DNA from: Thamnaconus septentrionalis | Taxonomy: Eukaryota; Chordata; Actinopteri; Tetraodontiformes; Monacanthidae | DNA: 64,000 nt | Reading direction: 5' to 3' | Assembly (NCBI GenBank): GCA_009823395.1 | Contig: CM020515.1 | Coordinates: 17,049,989-17,113,988 of the forward strand | Part shown: positions 1 through 13,200 of the stretch, in pieces | Position numbering within the stretch: position 1 is the first letter of the stretch | Layout of the letters: each line of letters begins with the position of its first letter | The notes under the pieces: generated by a model | Database searches by the model: none | What the model was told of the DNA's origin: nothing | What the model saw: the letters and a program-made list of their open reading frames with translations, nothing else | Translations under genes and position numbers: made by a program

Positions 1-640
1 GACGCTGCCAGGAGACATTTGGCAGCTCCGCATTTGATTAAAAAGCCGATCGCCGTCTTCATAACTGAACTCTGCTGGCATTTAATATCAAAACAGTTCT
101 GAAATTTATAAGCAAAGGTTAAAAGGCAGTCCATGAAAGTGTGATGGAAATATTGGGCATCCTTATTCAGCCATCATTTTATTTATGCGTCTTGATGCCA
201 TTTTCTTGGCAGACACAATTACTGACTGAAATGGGCCAATAAAACAAAAGTCTTTTGTTCTTGTTTGTAATGCACACAATACAAAGTGAGTGAGTGACAC
301 TTCTGTAGCATAATGTAGCACCAAAAAACTATGACTCCAAAAAAACACACTTCCTGTCTTCTTAACCTCTCAGGAAGCTGCTGCTTTGTCAACATACATT
401 CACACGGTTCTAAGTGTTTAATGTGCCATTTCCTGCAATTTTCCCGCTGAGCTAATTACTGTGTGCAAGTGCTGCCTCAGTGGTCAGGCGAAGTGAATGA
501 GCATCTCATTCCAGATAATATGCTTTGCAAATGAAAACTGATGACACAATACCCTTCTTCTTATTATTATTATTATTATTCTCCTTCTTCTTCTTCTTCT
601 TCTTCTTCTTCTCCTTCTTCTTCTTCTTCTTCCCTTCCAG
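1..640 (+). other. kcnh4 intron (left part cut by window edge)
   Basis: No coding exon is visible. The stretch ends in a long pyrimidine tract and the acceptor cag at 638-640. It should separate the exons for the PAS-to-S1 linker from the S1 exon. Confidence 0.6.
554..636 (+). repeat. TTC/TAT microsatellite acting as polypyrimidine tract
   Basis: TTC repeats interrupted by a short TAT block run almost directly into the acceptor of the kcnh4 exon at 641. They therefore also serve as that exon's polypyrimidine tract. Confidence 0.9.
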
Positions 641-2701
641 AGTGTGTTCCAGAAAGTGTCGCCACCCGAGTACAAGGTGGCAGCAGTGAAGAAGTCACGC
701 TTCATCCTGCTCCACTACAGCGTCTCTAAGGCCCTGTGGGACTGGCTCATCCTGCTGGCCACCTTCTACGTGGCTGTGACCGTTCCCTACGACATCTGCT
801 TCGCCAGCCACGGCGAGGGCAGCGGCTCCCACCGCTCAGCCGTCGGCCGCAGCACCATCGGCAGCGACATCGCGGTGGAGATGCTCTTCATCATCGGTGA
901 GACAAGGGCACATTTTATTTTTACAATGGAAGCTCGGTTCAGATTTTGACAACTTCAAAAAGGCTTGTGTGTCTTTGTCCCTGTCTCTACCTTATTTTTC
1001 ATCTTCTATGTCTGTCTATCCTGCACTCACAGTCATGGGTTGGTATCAGGGTTCGCTGGAGCCCATCCCAGCTGTCATACAGTGCACTTTGGAAAAGTCG
1101 CTAGTTCATCACATGGCCACACAGAAAGACAAACAACCATTCACACTCACGCTCACACGGGGAGTTCCCAGTCCACCTCACATGAATGTTTTTTGGACAC
1201 CAGAGAACCGGGAGAGACTCCCCGCAGGTAGAGGGAGGACATCGGAAAACTGCACACATTAAGGACCCAGGCCCGTGGGTTGAACCCACAACCTAATTTC
1301 GGTGCTCACTACTGCAAAATCCACCTTTTAGCTATTTTGCTTTTGCCTGTTTTTTATTTTTTGGAAGTGAACCATAAAAAACAGTGAAACACAATGATAT
1401 ACAGGCCCTTAGTGACGTCGCAAAGGGCCATGATCAGGGTTGTCACTGCCCAGGTTAGTGAACACACCCCTGGCCAGGTGTTGGCTCCACCCTCTGAGAA
1501 CCGCCACATCTTTGTCCCCCTTCCAAACATGTTGATGATCCAACAAAGTGCCAGTGTTGGCAGGAAGTTAGTGACCCGTTCCACTGAACCTCTCATTGCA
1601 ACATTGTCATCTCATGTGTGCCACATGATTCCCAGCTCCAAATTCACTGTTGAACTTTTGGGTCTTCAGGGGAGGCTGCAAACAGAGGGCTAAATGTGCA
1701 GTTTTCTGGATTTCTTGGATTTTGTTGTTCTTTTTTGCAGCATCAATCATGGGAGGCTTCTCTGCTGCAGTCTGGGATGGAAAATAAAGACCTGAGAATG
1801 GGTGTTATGTGGGACTCACTGTAGTAAGAAGAGAAAGTCGTTGGAAATGAAATCACAAGGGCTGCCAGACAACAAAAGATTGTAGGCGATTGTAGCCTTT
1901 CAGTGTGATAATTGCTGGCTCGAGACTCTATAATTTTAAACTAACATCTCCTACTCTGATTGCACGCTGCACAGCCGCCGCTGACCTTTTGTGTTGGAAG
2001 CTTTCGAAGCACCGTCAGAAAGACACAGCGTTCTCTTGAAAAGCAGAAAGTAAAAAAGAAAAAATATATTCTTCAGTGCAGCTGCAACGGTTTCCCTGGC
2101 AATGGCTCACCCGTACTGAAACCTCCCACCTTTTCTCGCCCACTCAGAGTGTCTCCGTTGCCCCAGGTTACCAATCATAATTAGATTTCTCACTTTATCC
2201 CTCTCTGGGTTTTTTCTCCTCCGACCCCCCTCCTTCCCACCTCTCCGAAAAAGGTGTAATGGCACATCTGTCACGAGCCCCACTTGAGTTCTGTCGACAA
2301 GTTTGTCGGGAGACCGAGGAACGATATTTCTGGCCCCAAAAATGATCTCACCTGCTGCATGACGCCTCCAATTTAGCCCCGGCAACAACTCGCACATAGT
2401 TTTTAATTAAAAGCTTTGAATCGGAGCTGCCGCGTGCTGCCCGTTCTGTCCTCTTGTCCCTGAAGCTTTCCTGCTTTCAGTTCACGTGCGTTCGCTTCTG
2501 CAGTGCAATGGCAGCACGCACACAAGGCTAGAGAGACAGAGATTTCCTCTGCAAAAGACCATCAGACATGGAATGAAAGAAAGAAAATACCACCTGTAGT
2601 TTCATTTTTTGTAACAATAAATGGAAATTATTTTACATTTTTCTATCTATCTATTTAGATAGATAGATAGATGGATGGATGGATGGATGGATGGATGGAT
2701 G

Positions 2702-2771
<70 letters not shown>

Positions 2772-5700
2772 CAGATAGATATATAGATAGATTTTAAAAA
2801 TAAAAACCTTCTTTTTTCTCTGCTCCTTTCCAGACATCATCCTGAATTTCTGCACCACCTACGTGAGTCAGTCGGGTCAGGTGGTCTACGACAGCCGCTC
2901 CATCTACCTTCATTACTGCACCACCTGGTTCTTTGTGGACCTGATCGCGGCCCTGCCCTTCGACCTCCTCTATGCCTTCAACGTCACCGTGGTGAGTGAC
3001 GACGACAAACTTTCTCATAACACCTCCACCAGCACTTTGCTATCAGCCGCCCAATCTTGAAGACCACTAGTGTTTTCTTTTTCTTTTTCTTTTCTTTTCT
3101 TCCTCCTCTTCTCCCGAGCGTTTGACTGGACATGATTATCTCTTTATATTCAGCCACTTCACTGAGCATCCTTGTTTGCCTGCTCAGTTTTATCCTCCAT
3201 GTGAACACTAGCAGGGCTTGTGTGTTGGTTCTCGTGTCGCCCGGGGCAACCGACCGCGCAAAACAAAGACTTGCATTTGAATCCATCCTTCAAGATTTCT
3301 GTTGAGTGAAAAAAAAGCTCAACTACTTCCCAATTACATCGACATTGCGTGCAGCTCAGATGAGAGCATCAAAAGACAATAAATGAATGTTGGCGGGGAG
3401 GAAATGACTTTCCTTTCCCAAAAGCCCCAATTTAAACCTATTTTTAAATCTTTATTTCATGTGCTGAACCTCAGCAGAGCTTCCTCCCAGAGTTAAGATC
3501 TCCAGTGAATTGATAAATAATTAGCCTTCTGTTTACAGTTTCCCTTTAGAAAAGTTTTCGCTCCCTGCCTCAATTGATGCTTTGTCAGACTTTCCATCTT
3601 TGGAAGGTGGACAGAAGCAAAGGGTCACAGAGTGTTGATTTTATTTCTAAAACTATGAGTCTTAGCATTGAAACGAGGTAAAGAATGAACTTTCATCATG
3701 GAGAAAATTATTGAGGGCCACCGTGTTGCTCTCTCCGCATCCAGACCTCCCTGGTTCACCTGCTGAAGACGGTTCGCCTCCTACGCCTGCTGCGCCTGCT
3801 GCAGAAGCTGGACCGCTACTCCCAGTACAGTGCCGTGGTCCTGACCCTGCTCATGTCTGTGTTCGCTCTGCTCGCCCACTGGATGGCCTGCGTCTGGTAC
3901 GTCATCGGGCGCCAGGAGATAGAAAGCAGCGACCCCATTACCTGGGAAATCGGTGAGTGCTTTTTCTCTTTGCATCTGCGTGTCTGCGAGACACTTTGAA
4001 CATCACGGAGTGTAAAGGTCACACATTGTACAACTTTTTAAATAGTTTATTCTCCATCACAGACTCTTGTGGAGCTGATCCGCACTATTCATCTGTCAAG
4101 GGGAACCAGAACACAACATGTTTAGAATTCTTCTAAACTGTGTCTCACATGAGCTTAACATTAGCGTTGCTAATGAGTGGGGCCGGCACCGGGCTGGGGA
4201 GTTCACTTTGGCAAACCATAGTGGGATAACTATGTATAAAACAGGGGCCTGCTCTTTCGGCCGTTTTGGCCTCTAGTGAGACATGTCAACTTTCTGTCTC
4301 CAACTTGGCTGGTGCAGTGAGTCACTCACGCTCGAATGCCTGGGCTTCGTTTTCGAAACAGCGCCTGTCACACGCGAGGAATCAGCGTTATATCACCCTT
4401 CCACATTATACCAGCAAACGATCATTACATCACTGACCTACGGAGGCACGGTCGTCCCGTGAATCTGACTCGAGGGAAATGAATTTTTTAAAAAGTTTTT
4501 TGCAAAGTCCCAAATGTGCTGTCACTCTTTGTCGGCCAGGCTGGCTGCAGGAGCTGGGGAAGCGTCTGGAGGCGCCGTACATCAACAGCACGGCAGGCGG
4601 ACCCTCCATACCCAGCGCTTACATCGCCTCCCTCTACTTCACCCTCAGCAGCCTGACCAGCGTCGGCTTCGGCAACGTGTGCGCCAACACGGACGCCGAG
4701 AAGATCTTCTCCATCTGCATCATGCTCATGGGCGGTGAGTCTCACGTTTGCGTATCAACTTTTTTTTCCCCACAATCTCCTTCATAATCATGTTAATCCC
4801 CTGTTTTCCCGCCACCCACCCACCCATCTGCAGCTCTGATGCATGCGGTGGTCTTTGGCAACGTGACGGCCATCATCCAGCGCATGTACTCCCGGCGCTC
4901 ACTCTACCACACTCGGATGAAGGACCTGAAGGACTTCATACGGGTGCACCGGCTGCCTCAGCAGCTGAAGCAGAGGATGCTGGAGTATTTCCAGGCCACC
5001 TGGTCGGTCAACAACGGCATCAACACCAACGAGGTGAGTGCCGGATCCACCGTGCTCGTGATCGGATCCCAAGAAGAATTTTTTCAAGTTAGAGGTTTTT
5101 TTCAGTCCGATAGGTGGTGAAATGGCCCTAGAAATGTGGGCCGTCTCACGTTTTCTGAGGTTGTACTACTGTATGTCCGCAAGCAGACACCACTGATGTT
5201 GCAAATAGAATTTGGTGTCAGCAGCAGCCACTAATCCAGGAGCCATTCCCTGTAATTACAGGAGATGAAAACCAGTGAATAGGCTCATCAACACCCTCGC
5301 CCCTGAGCGTCTGAATATAAGTGATTCAGTGTTGGAGGTAACAGACAAAGACACTTGCTGCTTCTTCTTTTTTTTTACTTTTCTTTTTAAAGCTTGCAGG
5401 CTTTGACACCCAGTTAAAGTGAGCAGATTGTACATCATGTGAGTGTGTCTTAAAGCTAGACGCTGCACTGTTCAGTTTTGTGAACAGGGTTTTTTTTTAA
5501 TGTATATTTGTATCAAGAGCCACTGATTCTTTGCCACTGATAATTTATCGCCACAGATTTCTTTCTCAGCTATTTGTGATGTCACAAAGGGCACTAAGAT
5601 GTTGGGCTACAGGTGTTGATTACGTCCTCTGAGACCACCGTGGTCTCGTCCCCTTGCAAACAAATAAAACATCTCTGTACTTGTTGCTAAAGTGCATCCT

Positions 5701-8700
5701 GAAATCTTTCCTGTCCACTGTTTCATTCCCCTTCGCTGCTCCTCTGTCTTGTCAGCTCCTGCACGACTTCCCGGACGAACTGCGGGCCGACATCGCCATG
5801 CACCTGAACAAGGACATCCTGCAGCTCCCTGTGTTTGAGCGTGCCAGCAGAGGGTGCCTGCGCTCCCTCTCCCTGCACATCAAGACCTCCTTCTGTGCAC
5901 CGGGGGAGTTCCTCATACGCCACGGAGACGCCCTGCAGGCAAACTACTTTGTCTGCTCCGGTTCCCTGGAGGTTCTGAAAGACGGCATGGTGCAGGCCAT
6001 CCTGGGTCAGCGTGCACTCATAAGATTTCTGGCTTCTCTCCACTTGCTGCATGTGTGCCTGATGTTCCACCCTCCTTCCCCAGGTAAAGGGGACCTCATC
6101 GGTGCCGACATCCCGGAGCACGACCAGGTGATCAAGACCAACGCTGACGTGAAGGCGCTGACCTACTGTGACCTGCAGCACATCAGTGTCCGGGCTTTGC
6201 GGGAGGTCCTCGAGCTGTACCCAGAGTACGGCTGCCGCTTCAGCTCCGACATTCACCACAACCTCACCTACAACCTCAGAGAGGGCTGCGAGGCTGATGT
6301 AAGACATCTGTTACTACAGTAAAGGGATGGGGGTGGGGCGAGGGGGGGGGGGGGTCAGATTGAGGGGTTGGTGAGTCACTTGATTCTGTGTTTGTGAATC
6401 ATGCTGCTAATTATTTTTTCTCATTGAATCTTCAGGGGGTGAAAAAGTCTCCGTGGTCCTCAAGGTTGTCTCAGGTATGAGTGCCTTCGATTGAATCTCC
6501 CATATTAGACCCATTGGTTTATCAGAGTTAAAACCATATGGTTGATGTCCACAGCATATCTGCTCTACACTGTTTACATCCCCCTTCAAACAAGATTTGC
6601 TCTTGACTTTCTGCTAAAAGTGATGCTTTGGCATTTTGCACGGGGCTAAAAGCAAGGAGGTCTGAACCAAAACTTGGCTGGGTTGTCACTCACCTGGTGG
6701 AGGTATAAGCAAGTGGACAATTGTAGCAAGGGGAGTTGAGTAGCCCACTGACTGGTTGGAGACACTATGGTAAAATAAATATCCTTTCCAGTAGGTAACT
6801 GGCATTATAACTTCTATATCCGTCGTCTCCTCAGGGACATTCCTCTATGGACCTTAAACTCCCCTTCATCATTGAAGCCGATGACGAGGAACCTGAGGAA
6901 TACGTGAGACAGTCCCAGCTGAGGCGGGTGCCTCTGCTCTGCGGCGCTGCCAGCCCGGCACGCCGGCCCCGCCTCAGCCCTCTGCTGGGGGAGGAGCTGC
7001 GTCCCATCAGCGCGCGCTTCTGCCGCGTGCCCGTGCAGGATGGCCGAGGCCGCAGCCCCTCCCCTCAGCCACCAGCCAATGAGGAGCTGAAGATGTCCCC
7101 TTCTGCCAGGTTCAACGGTGACCTGAGCCACCGGCCCGCCAAGCTCCTCATGTCAACCCTACCATGTGCCAGCCCCCTCAGCCTGAGCCCCAGGTGACCC
7201 TCTGGCTGCTTCTGGACTCTGTATTGCTGAATTTTATCTGAAATAATTTAACACTCATCTATATCCCTGCTAGGGTTGTGGATGGAATTGAGGACAACAG
7301 TCAAACCTTTCAGTTCAATGTTGAGCAGAGCCAAGCGAGGACAAATGCAGCAGGTAATGTCCAGGATGACTGGGGCCTGCAAGGAGATTTATTATAAAAT
7401 ATCTTTAGTAAACTATGCATGCCTGAAAAAGAAAAAGAAAAAAAGGAAGAAAATTATGTATTTGTCTATTCCCACTTTCCTGCTTTCTCAGATCGGTTCC
7501 AAGTGAGTTCCGGCCTGCTGGCAGAGACGGAGGAAGTGAGGCAGAGCATCAGCAAACTGAGCAAAGAGGTGCAGTGAACGTTGGGTTTAAACCACAAGAA
7601 TTAGTTATCAACCTTTTGTTATTCTTGTCCAAAAAAAAAAGAAAAAGTTGTGTGTCGAACACGCTGTGGGCAAACTATGGAAAAGTCATGAATAGCTAAA
7701 TAAATAATCCCAATTCCAAGTAAATTTATCCCAAAATAAACTTCTCCATTCAATTTCTTGATCTAATATAATATAAACATGATTAAAAAAATGAACAATT
7801 TACTGATATTACTTTTAAGAAAAAACTCTTTCTCCTCAGGTGAACAACTTGAACCAGGAAGTTTCCAACCTGGCCAAGCGGCTGCACGACATCATCCACT
7901 TCCTCCCAAGCCCTGTGGCCATGCTTCACTGCGGCCCTCCGGTCTCCTCCTACTCCTACTCCTCGCCGGTGGCACCCAGTCCCACTGTGAGTGTTGCGGG
8001 TCACTGGCAGCCTCACAGCCCTCTGAACATCCCCAGCGGGCTGCACCTCCATCACCAGGCCATCAGCCACCCTCCGAGGAACGTGTGGGGCTGCAGCAGG
8101 ATGCCCTCGCAGGCGATGAGCCCCTCCCTGCTGCGCTCCTCCAGCCCCATGTCGTCCTGTTTGCACCTGTGCTGCTCAGACCGGGACGGCCCCGCGGGAC
8201 ACCGGTTCCAGAGTCCATGCGGGATCTTCCAAACCTCCAGGACGACTCCAAACTCTCCCTACATGAGCCACCAGCAGCATCCTCAGCGAGCTCCATCCCT
8301 CGCCGCCCTCAGCTCCGCCTTCGGTAGCATCCCCGTGATTGGCCAGTCCCCTCCGATGGCCTACAACCCCTCACTTCCCACCATGAGCATCTCTCACTCA
8401 CCATGTTCTCCGGGCAACTCCAGCTACTCCCATCCTTCCATAAGTGTTCAGATTGACTCCAGTCCGTCGCGCGGTCGGCCGGCCGGCCAGCCGCCCATCC
8501 ATTCCTCCGTCACCCCAGTTGGCCAGTCGCAGTACCAAACAACCTTCAGCTCGCTGGTCCTTTCAGGAGTCAACGCGTCAATATGCGGCGGGCACCTCCA
8601 GAGCCAGCAGCAGAGCCCTCTGAGCGGCTCCAGGCAGAGCAGCCCCATAGGATCCAGTCCCGTCCACCGCACGCATGACTTCGCCTACTCGCTGCTGGGA

Positions 8701-8754
8701 GACGCCGCTGGCAGAGACTGCAGTGCCGCGTTAGGTCAAGAAAGGACAGATTAG
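641..8754 (+). CDS. kcnh4: Voltage-gated potassium channel, ELK type (KCNH4), 3' part of gene
   Basis: Twelve exons join in frame: 641-896, 2834-2991, 3745-3952, 4540-4734, 4834-5033, 5756-6005, 6084-6298, 6436-6474, 6835-7193, 7274-7353, 7492-7568, 7840-8754. They encode 983 residues. The N-terminal PAS/eag part lies left of the window, so the gene is partial. Seen in order: S1 ([20 protein letters not shown]), S2, S3, an S4 with regularly spaced arginines ([11 protein letters not shown]), S5, the pore loop with selectivity filter SVGFGN, S6, C-linker, and a cyclic-nucleotide-binding-homology domain starting near [17 protein letters not shown]. Then comes a variable tail with the ELK motif VVDGIED and a 304-residue Ser/Pro-rich last exon. 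Family members form tetrameric plasma-membrane K+ channels of neurons. KCNH4 is preferred over KCNH8 because of the neighbours rab5c, kat2a and dhx58. I cannot tell which teleost paralogue it is. All junctions are GT-AG. Confidence 0.93.
1033..1265. repeat. Dispersed teleost repeat, copy A
   Basis: The stretch carries CTGGAGCCCATCCCAGCTGTCAT, then AAGTCGCTAGTTCATCAC, then GACAAACAACCATTCACACTC, and ends near GGGAG..ACATCGGAAAACTGCACAC. From memory these are landmarks of a very abundant fish interspersed repeat. A second, shorter copy lies at 40708-40825. I cannot assign the class (LINE 3' tail, SINE or DNA element) without a library search. Confidence 0.65.
2643..2791 (+). repeat. Compound GATA/GGAT microsatellite
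   Basis: TCTA units, then GATA, then GGAT, then a long GATA run. The TCTA/TAGA start can fold back. It ends about 43 bases before the kcnh4 exon at 2834. Confidence 0.95.
6324..6355 (+). other. G-rich run in kcnh4 intron, possible G-quadruplex
   Basis: Several runs of three or more G, the last of 12 G, lie about 25 bases after the splice donor at 6299. On the transcribed strand sense this could fold as a quadruplex. Folding is inferred, not shown. Confidence 0.4.
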
Positions 8755-9869
8755 CAGCTCACCCAGCCAGTGGCTGCAGTAGCTTTAGTGATTTTGATGT
8801 GTTGTATGACGGTGTTGACTCTATTGTACCTTTAAAGCCTTCCTCCACCAAATTGAAAACCTTTTGCTGCTTGGACTGACAAATGTCAAACCCTTGAAAC
8901 AAAAAAGGTCTTTATCATTTTTAAGGGGTCGCTTAAAAGATTAATTATTTTATTATTTATTTTTATGAGGACAATACATTTGACAACATTTGCACTTTAT
9001 CGTTCAAAAAAACCAAGGCGTTGTTGCTGCAGGGCATTTTCCCCACTCTTTCTGTCACAGACATTATGGGTATACAGCACCATCTAGCGGCAAGTCTTGT
9101 TAGTATAGCTACTCACTATTTACTCTGGGTGAACTTGGAATAAATTATTATATCAATTTTATTGTTTATATAATGTAGGCAATTCTTGTTTCGTCAGTAT
9201 GAATCGCACACACAGTAGTAGTCTTTTTTTTTTTTTTAATTGATATATTTCAGCGCACTCCTTTATAACTGAGCCACAAATGAGTGTGACCAAAAACCTG
9301 TACTTTGTCACCAACAACCAACAAGAGCATGTTCCTATCTTAAGCAACCTCCGGACCTTGCCTAGGCAGCCTTGTTGCTCCCAGTGTCAACATTCTCACC
9401 TGGCTGTTTTGTGTTTTGGAGCATGTTTGGGGTTGTTTTGTTGTACAAAGTAGCATCAATTTGCATGTCATTGAGGCAAATATGCAAGCAAGGAGTCGTT
9501 CCATTGATTTATTTGATGCACAGGACTGTGAAATAAATTAGTTGCAGATGCTTCTTGGTTGAATGTGAATTTGGAAGCAAATCTGATTGAGGTGGAAGTG
9601 TCAAAAAACTCATTTGGGTAACATAGATATGGTTTATTTGTTTCCTGTCATTATGTTGTTGTTTTTCCACTGTGAACGCTCTACTGATTCAGAGCACCGT
9701 CCATCACTCATGTTGTCTCCTTTTCCAAATTGTTTACCGCCTACTGTAGGTTGATTAAAATGAGTTTGAAACTCAGTTTTCTGGCATTGTTTGACAGCAG
9801 CACTGCAAAGAACAACCAGTAAGGAAAGCGATTCAGTCATAACAACAGCTGATGTTAGATATGTTATTT

Positions 9870-9927
<58 letters not shown>

Positions 9928-10129
9928 AACAAGTTGCTATGGTTAACTTTTGTGGAGCCACAGTCTGATATTATATAATACATACTGTATTTCATTTGTT
10001 TATAAGTGCTATAAAGTTGACTTGAAATAGAACCCGGCCCAGCGGCGCGTGCTGTAGGCGGCTGCTGCGATTGGTCAAATGGCCGCTGACAAAAGTGGGA
10101 CGTTCCCGGAAAAATCGCTAACCGGAAGG
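8755..10129 (+). other. kcnh4 3' UTR and kcnh4-rab5c intergenic DNA
   Basis: After the kcnh4 stop the sequence is AT-rich. AATAAA poly(A) signals at 9139-9144 and 9532-9537 are candidate 3' ends. A GATA array lies at 9870-9927. No gene is seen. Confidence 0.6.
9870..9927 (+). repeat. GATA microsatellite
   Basis: About 14 uninterrupted GATA units between kcnh4 and rab5c. Confidence 0.95.
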
Positions 10130-10221
10130 GAAGGCCAGAGCCCAAGAAGAAGAAGAAGACGGAGACGGAGACGGAGACAGGCGCCGCCGCCGATGAGACG
10201 AGCGAGAGAAGAAAAAGTATT
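10028..10221 (+). promoter_or_regulatory. Probable rab5c promoter and non-coding first exon
   Basis: This CpG-rich stretch lies between AT-rich flanks. It has an inverted CCAAT box (ATTGG, 10070-10074) and an AAATGGCCGC motif like a YY1 site. It ends at a strong donor, TATT|GTAAGT, after 10221. The next acceptor in front of the rab5c start codon is at 14402-14404, so 10222-14404 would be a 4.2-kb first intron. The start site is inferred; cDNA would fix it. Confidence 0.45.
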
Positions 10222-13200
10222 GTAAGTTACAAAAAGATTAACCCGGCATTCTGCAAGGCGGTAGAAAAAGAGGACAATTGAGTTGACGTGCGCTGGTATT
10301 GTCACGCAGCTGTTAAGCACATTTACCAACCTATTGTCTAGTTCTGAACAAGCGAGTAGCCGAGTCTGGAGGTCCAGCCGAAACGTCCACCAGACCGCAG
10401 AGTCGATAGAAGCTGCGAGCTTTTTTAGTCCCCCTGGGAACCGAATAACACCATCACAAAAACTGGATTAAACACTGTCGAGACCCTTGCGGCATGTCTA
10501 CAAGGTAGAGACCGAGCAGGGTCGAAGTCCTGCGGGGTTGTCGTCCAGCTGACGTCGCAAGGGCCGAGAAAAGGAAAAGTTGCCTTTTGGTGTCTCGCTT
10601 TTCGCTCGGTGACACTCCGCTTTGAAGGCTAATTATGCTAACGGTACAAGTCTTGCTCCGCGTTGCTTTGCTGCTGAGGTCGGTGTGTATCGCCGGCTGA
10701 CGCTAGCATGCTAACAGCTAACGCAGCGGTGGTGGTGGTGGTGGTGGTAATGGCAACAAATGACGTTGTCGCCAGTTGGGAAAGTGACCCTTAACTCTTC
10801 ATCGCTTCAACCCGTCAATGTTATTTTATTTACATGTTGTTGTTTTTTTGTTAGTTTTTGTTTGTTTTGTTGCGAAAACACGACTGGCGTGCTTGATAAA
10901 CGACGGTATAGTCGATGTTAGGAAGACCAAAACGTCAACAGCCACCTGTTCGCCTTGGGTTGGCTGGAAGTTACCCGTCGTGGGACAGCTTTCAATCTCG
11001 CTTGTTCAAAGTGATGTCACTTACGTTAAGGTTAACGTAGGGAAAATTACACAGTCTTCTTTTTTTTTTTTTTTTGTCTCAAGCCGACATTGACTACGGC
11101 AGCCCTGCACTTTGACCGGCTCCGTCATCGCAGGTATCATAAAGAACTATTTCCTGCTGACAACGCGGGTTATGTCAGTTGTTGCCGCTAGTAAATGTTG
11201 ACACTTGTGAATTCTCACCAATTCTAGCTGGAAAGTGGGAGTAGGATAGGTGGACAATATCGAATTAAAAAAATTAAGTGTACTGTTGCTATAGAGTTAT
11301 AATTAGGCATCCCAGTGGTTTATGACTTGGTAATGTGACTAGATCTTAGTAGACCTTAGGAAACAGGTTTATAGTTACTTGTGCGAACCTTTGTTATGTT
11401 TATGGCATGTGGACCTTGACTGTGACGTGGTTTTGTTCACAGACACAAGCAACCTGGACAGACGAGTGATAGTTCTGTCAGTTTTGAAGACGCCTGTACT
11501 ATTTGTTTAGGCCGATTTGTTTACCTGCAGATGTGTCATACTCAACTAAAGGTGCTGATAACAACTGAATCACCATAACTCTAAACTTTGTTTCAAATCT
11601 TCGAGCCAGGTTGTTTCCATGTGTTGGCATATCTACAGAAAGGGTTTTGACCCCTGAAGTTTTCTTTTTGATAATAGTCCAACTCGAAACTTTTAATTAG
11701 TATTTTAGTGGCTGTGGGTTCTGTGCAAACAGGGATTAGCTTGCATGCAAGTGAAGCTCTTTCTCTTTTTTTGTCATACGCCGTGTTTAGACACAGGAAA
11801 AACTGCAAGACTTAACTGTAGTGATGTCACATAGTGAGCGCGGTTATGTAACATTCTTTCAAACCACTGTTGGACATTCAAATTAGAGCTGCTGAATTTT
11901 TGTCTCCAATGCAGCAGTCGGTTGACACTATTTGTCAGGGAGATGCAGGTTTTGTTTGGGATATTCACCACTCTAACAACTTGACTTCATCCTCTCAAGC
12001 CACAAAAATATGAAGGGCCAGTGCTTTCCTCTAGGCACTGCAAACCGCTAATGGCAATCCTCCTGTTTGCTTTTCATGAGTTATACCACCAGAGTCCCAA
12101 CGAATGTTGCCAAAGGCATTAGTAGATGGGATTCCCTCTGATCAGACGCTTTCCGGTTTAATTCAAAACCACAGAGTTTGTTCCACTCCTGTTTCTGAGC
12201 TGGGCTTTCTTTTTTTTTTGACATGTTTTACAGTGCCATATGCACACACGCACCCATATCAGACACCAGTCGTTTTTCTGAACCCCACCCTTCCAGTGCC
12301 ATGAACAGCACAAGCATTCACTTGCCTCTGAAGTGAATCTTCCAGAGGGGATTGTTTGACTACCACACAAATGGCTCATTAAATGTGTAGTTTCTGCTAT
12401 GGATTCAATACACTACCCTTTGCCAAGTCCTTAACCTGTTGAAGCTCTTGCTAAGCTGATGACTCAGTGAATAGCCTTGGCCAGAGCAGAAGAGAAGAAT
12501 AAAACTTTGTCTGGACATTTGTTGCCTGTCAGCTACAGGCGTGTTCTCCTGCTCCTATCAAGGCTGCAAAAAGCAAAGTTCTTCCTCCAAGCTGCGTCAA
12601 ACAAGAACACTCAACAGGAACTCAAATTTATTGACTCAGCTGAAGATTGTTCTGTGTGTGTGTTTTTTTTTTTAGAGTAATTTATAATACTCTTGTAAGA
12701 TTTCCGTTTGTCAGCTTTTCCCTTTTGTTTATTGTTGTAAAACGGAACCTATGATAGCGAGTCAGTAGTTTTTATACCTCATCAGATTTTTGTAGTTATA
12801 GTCATTTATTTGTCTTTCTTCATTTATGGTTGGTAACACTGCAACAATCCCAGTTAAATGCTTCCTTCAAGCAGAAGACCTCACAGGAGGCCCTAATGAA
12901 TATTTCACAGGCTCTCTCTCTTGCTATCTCTCTGACCCATGCTCCGCTGTTTCTCTCACTCTCCCTCTCTGACCCACTTCCTTGTTGAGGTCCTCCCAGC
13001 CCTTCAGGGATGCCGTCAAAGCGTTCGTCTGTGGCTACTTAGGATGTATGCACATTCGTCTCACTTCAACAAAGAGCCACTGATTGCAACCGTACACACC
13101 CACTATTACCTTTTACCCAGCCTGCTGTAAACTGCCGGAGATGTTTGAATGCAGGGGCTTCTTGCTTGTGTTCCATCAGTTTGTGTATTTTTTGTTATAA

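Noticed and set aside
2643..2791. CRISPR-like array
   Set aside because: It is a simple tetranucleotide microsatellite without unique spacers.
5723..6307. 194-codon open frame antisense to kcnh4
   Set aside because: It mirrors the CNBHD exons and is an artefact of high GC at third codon positions.
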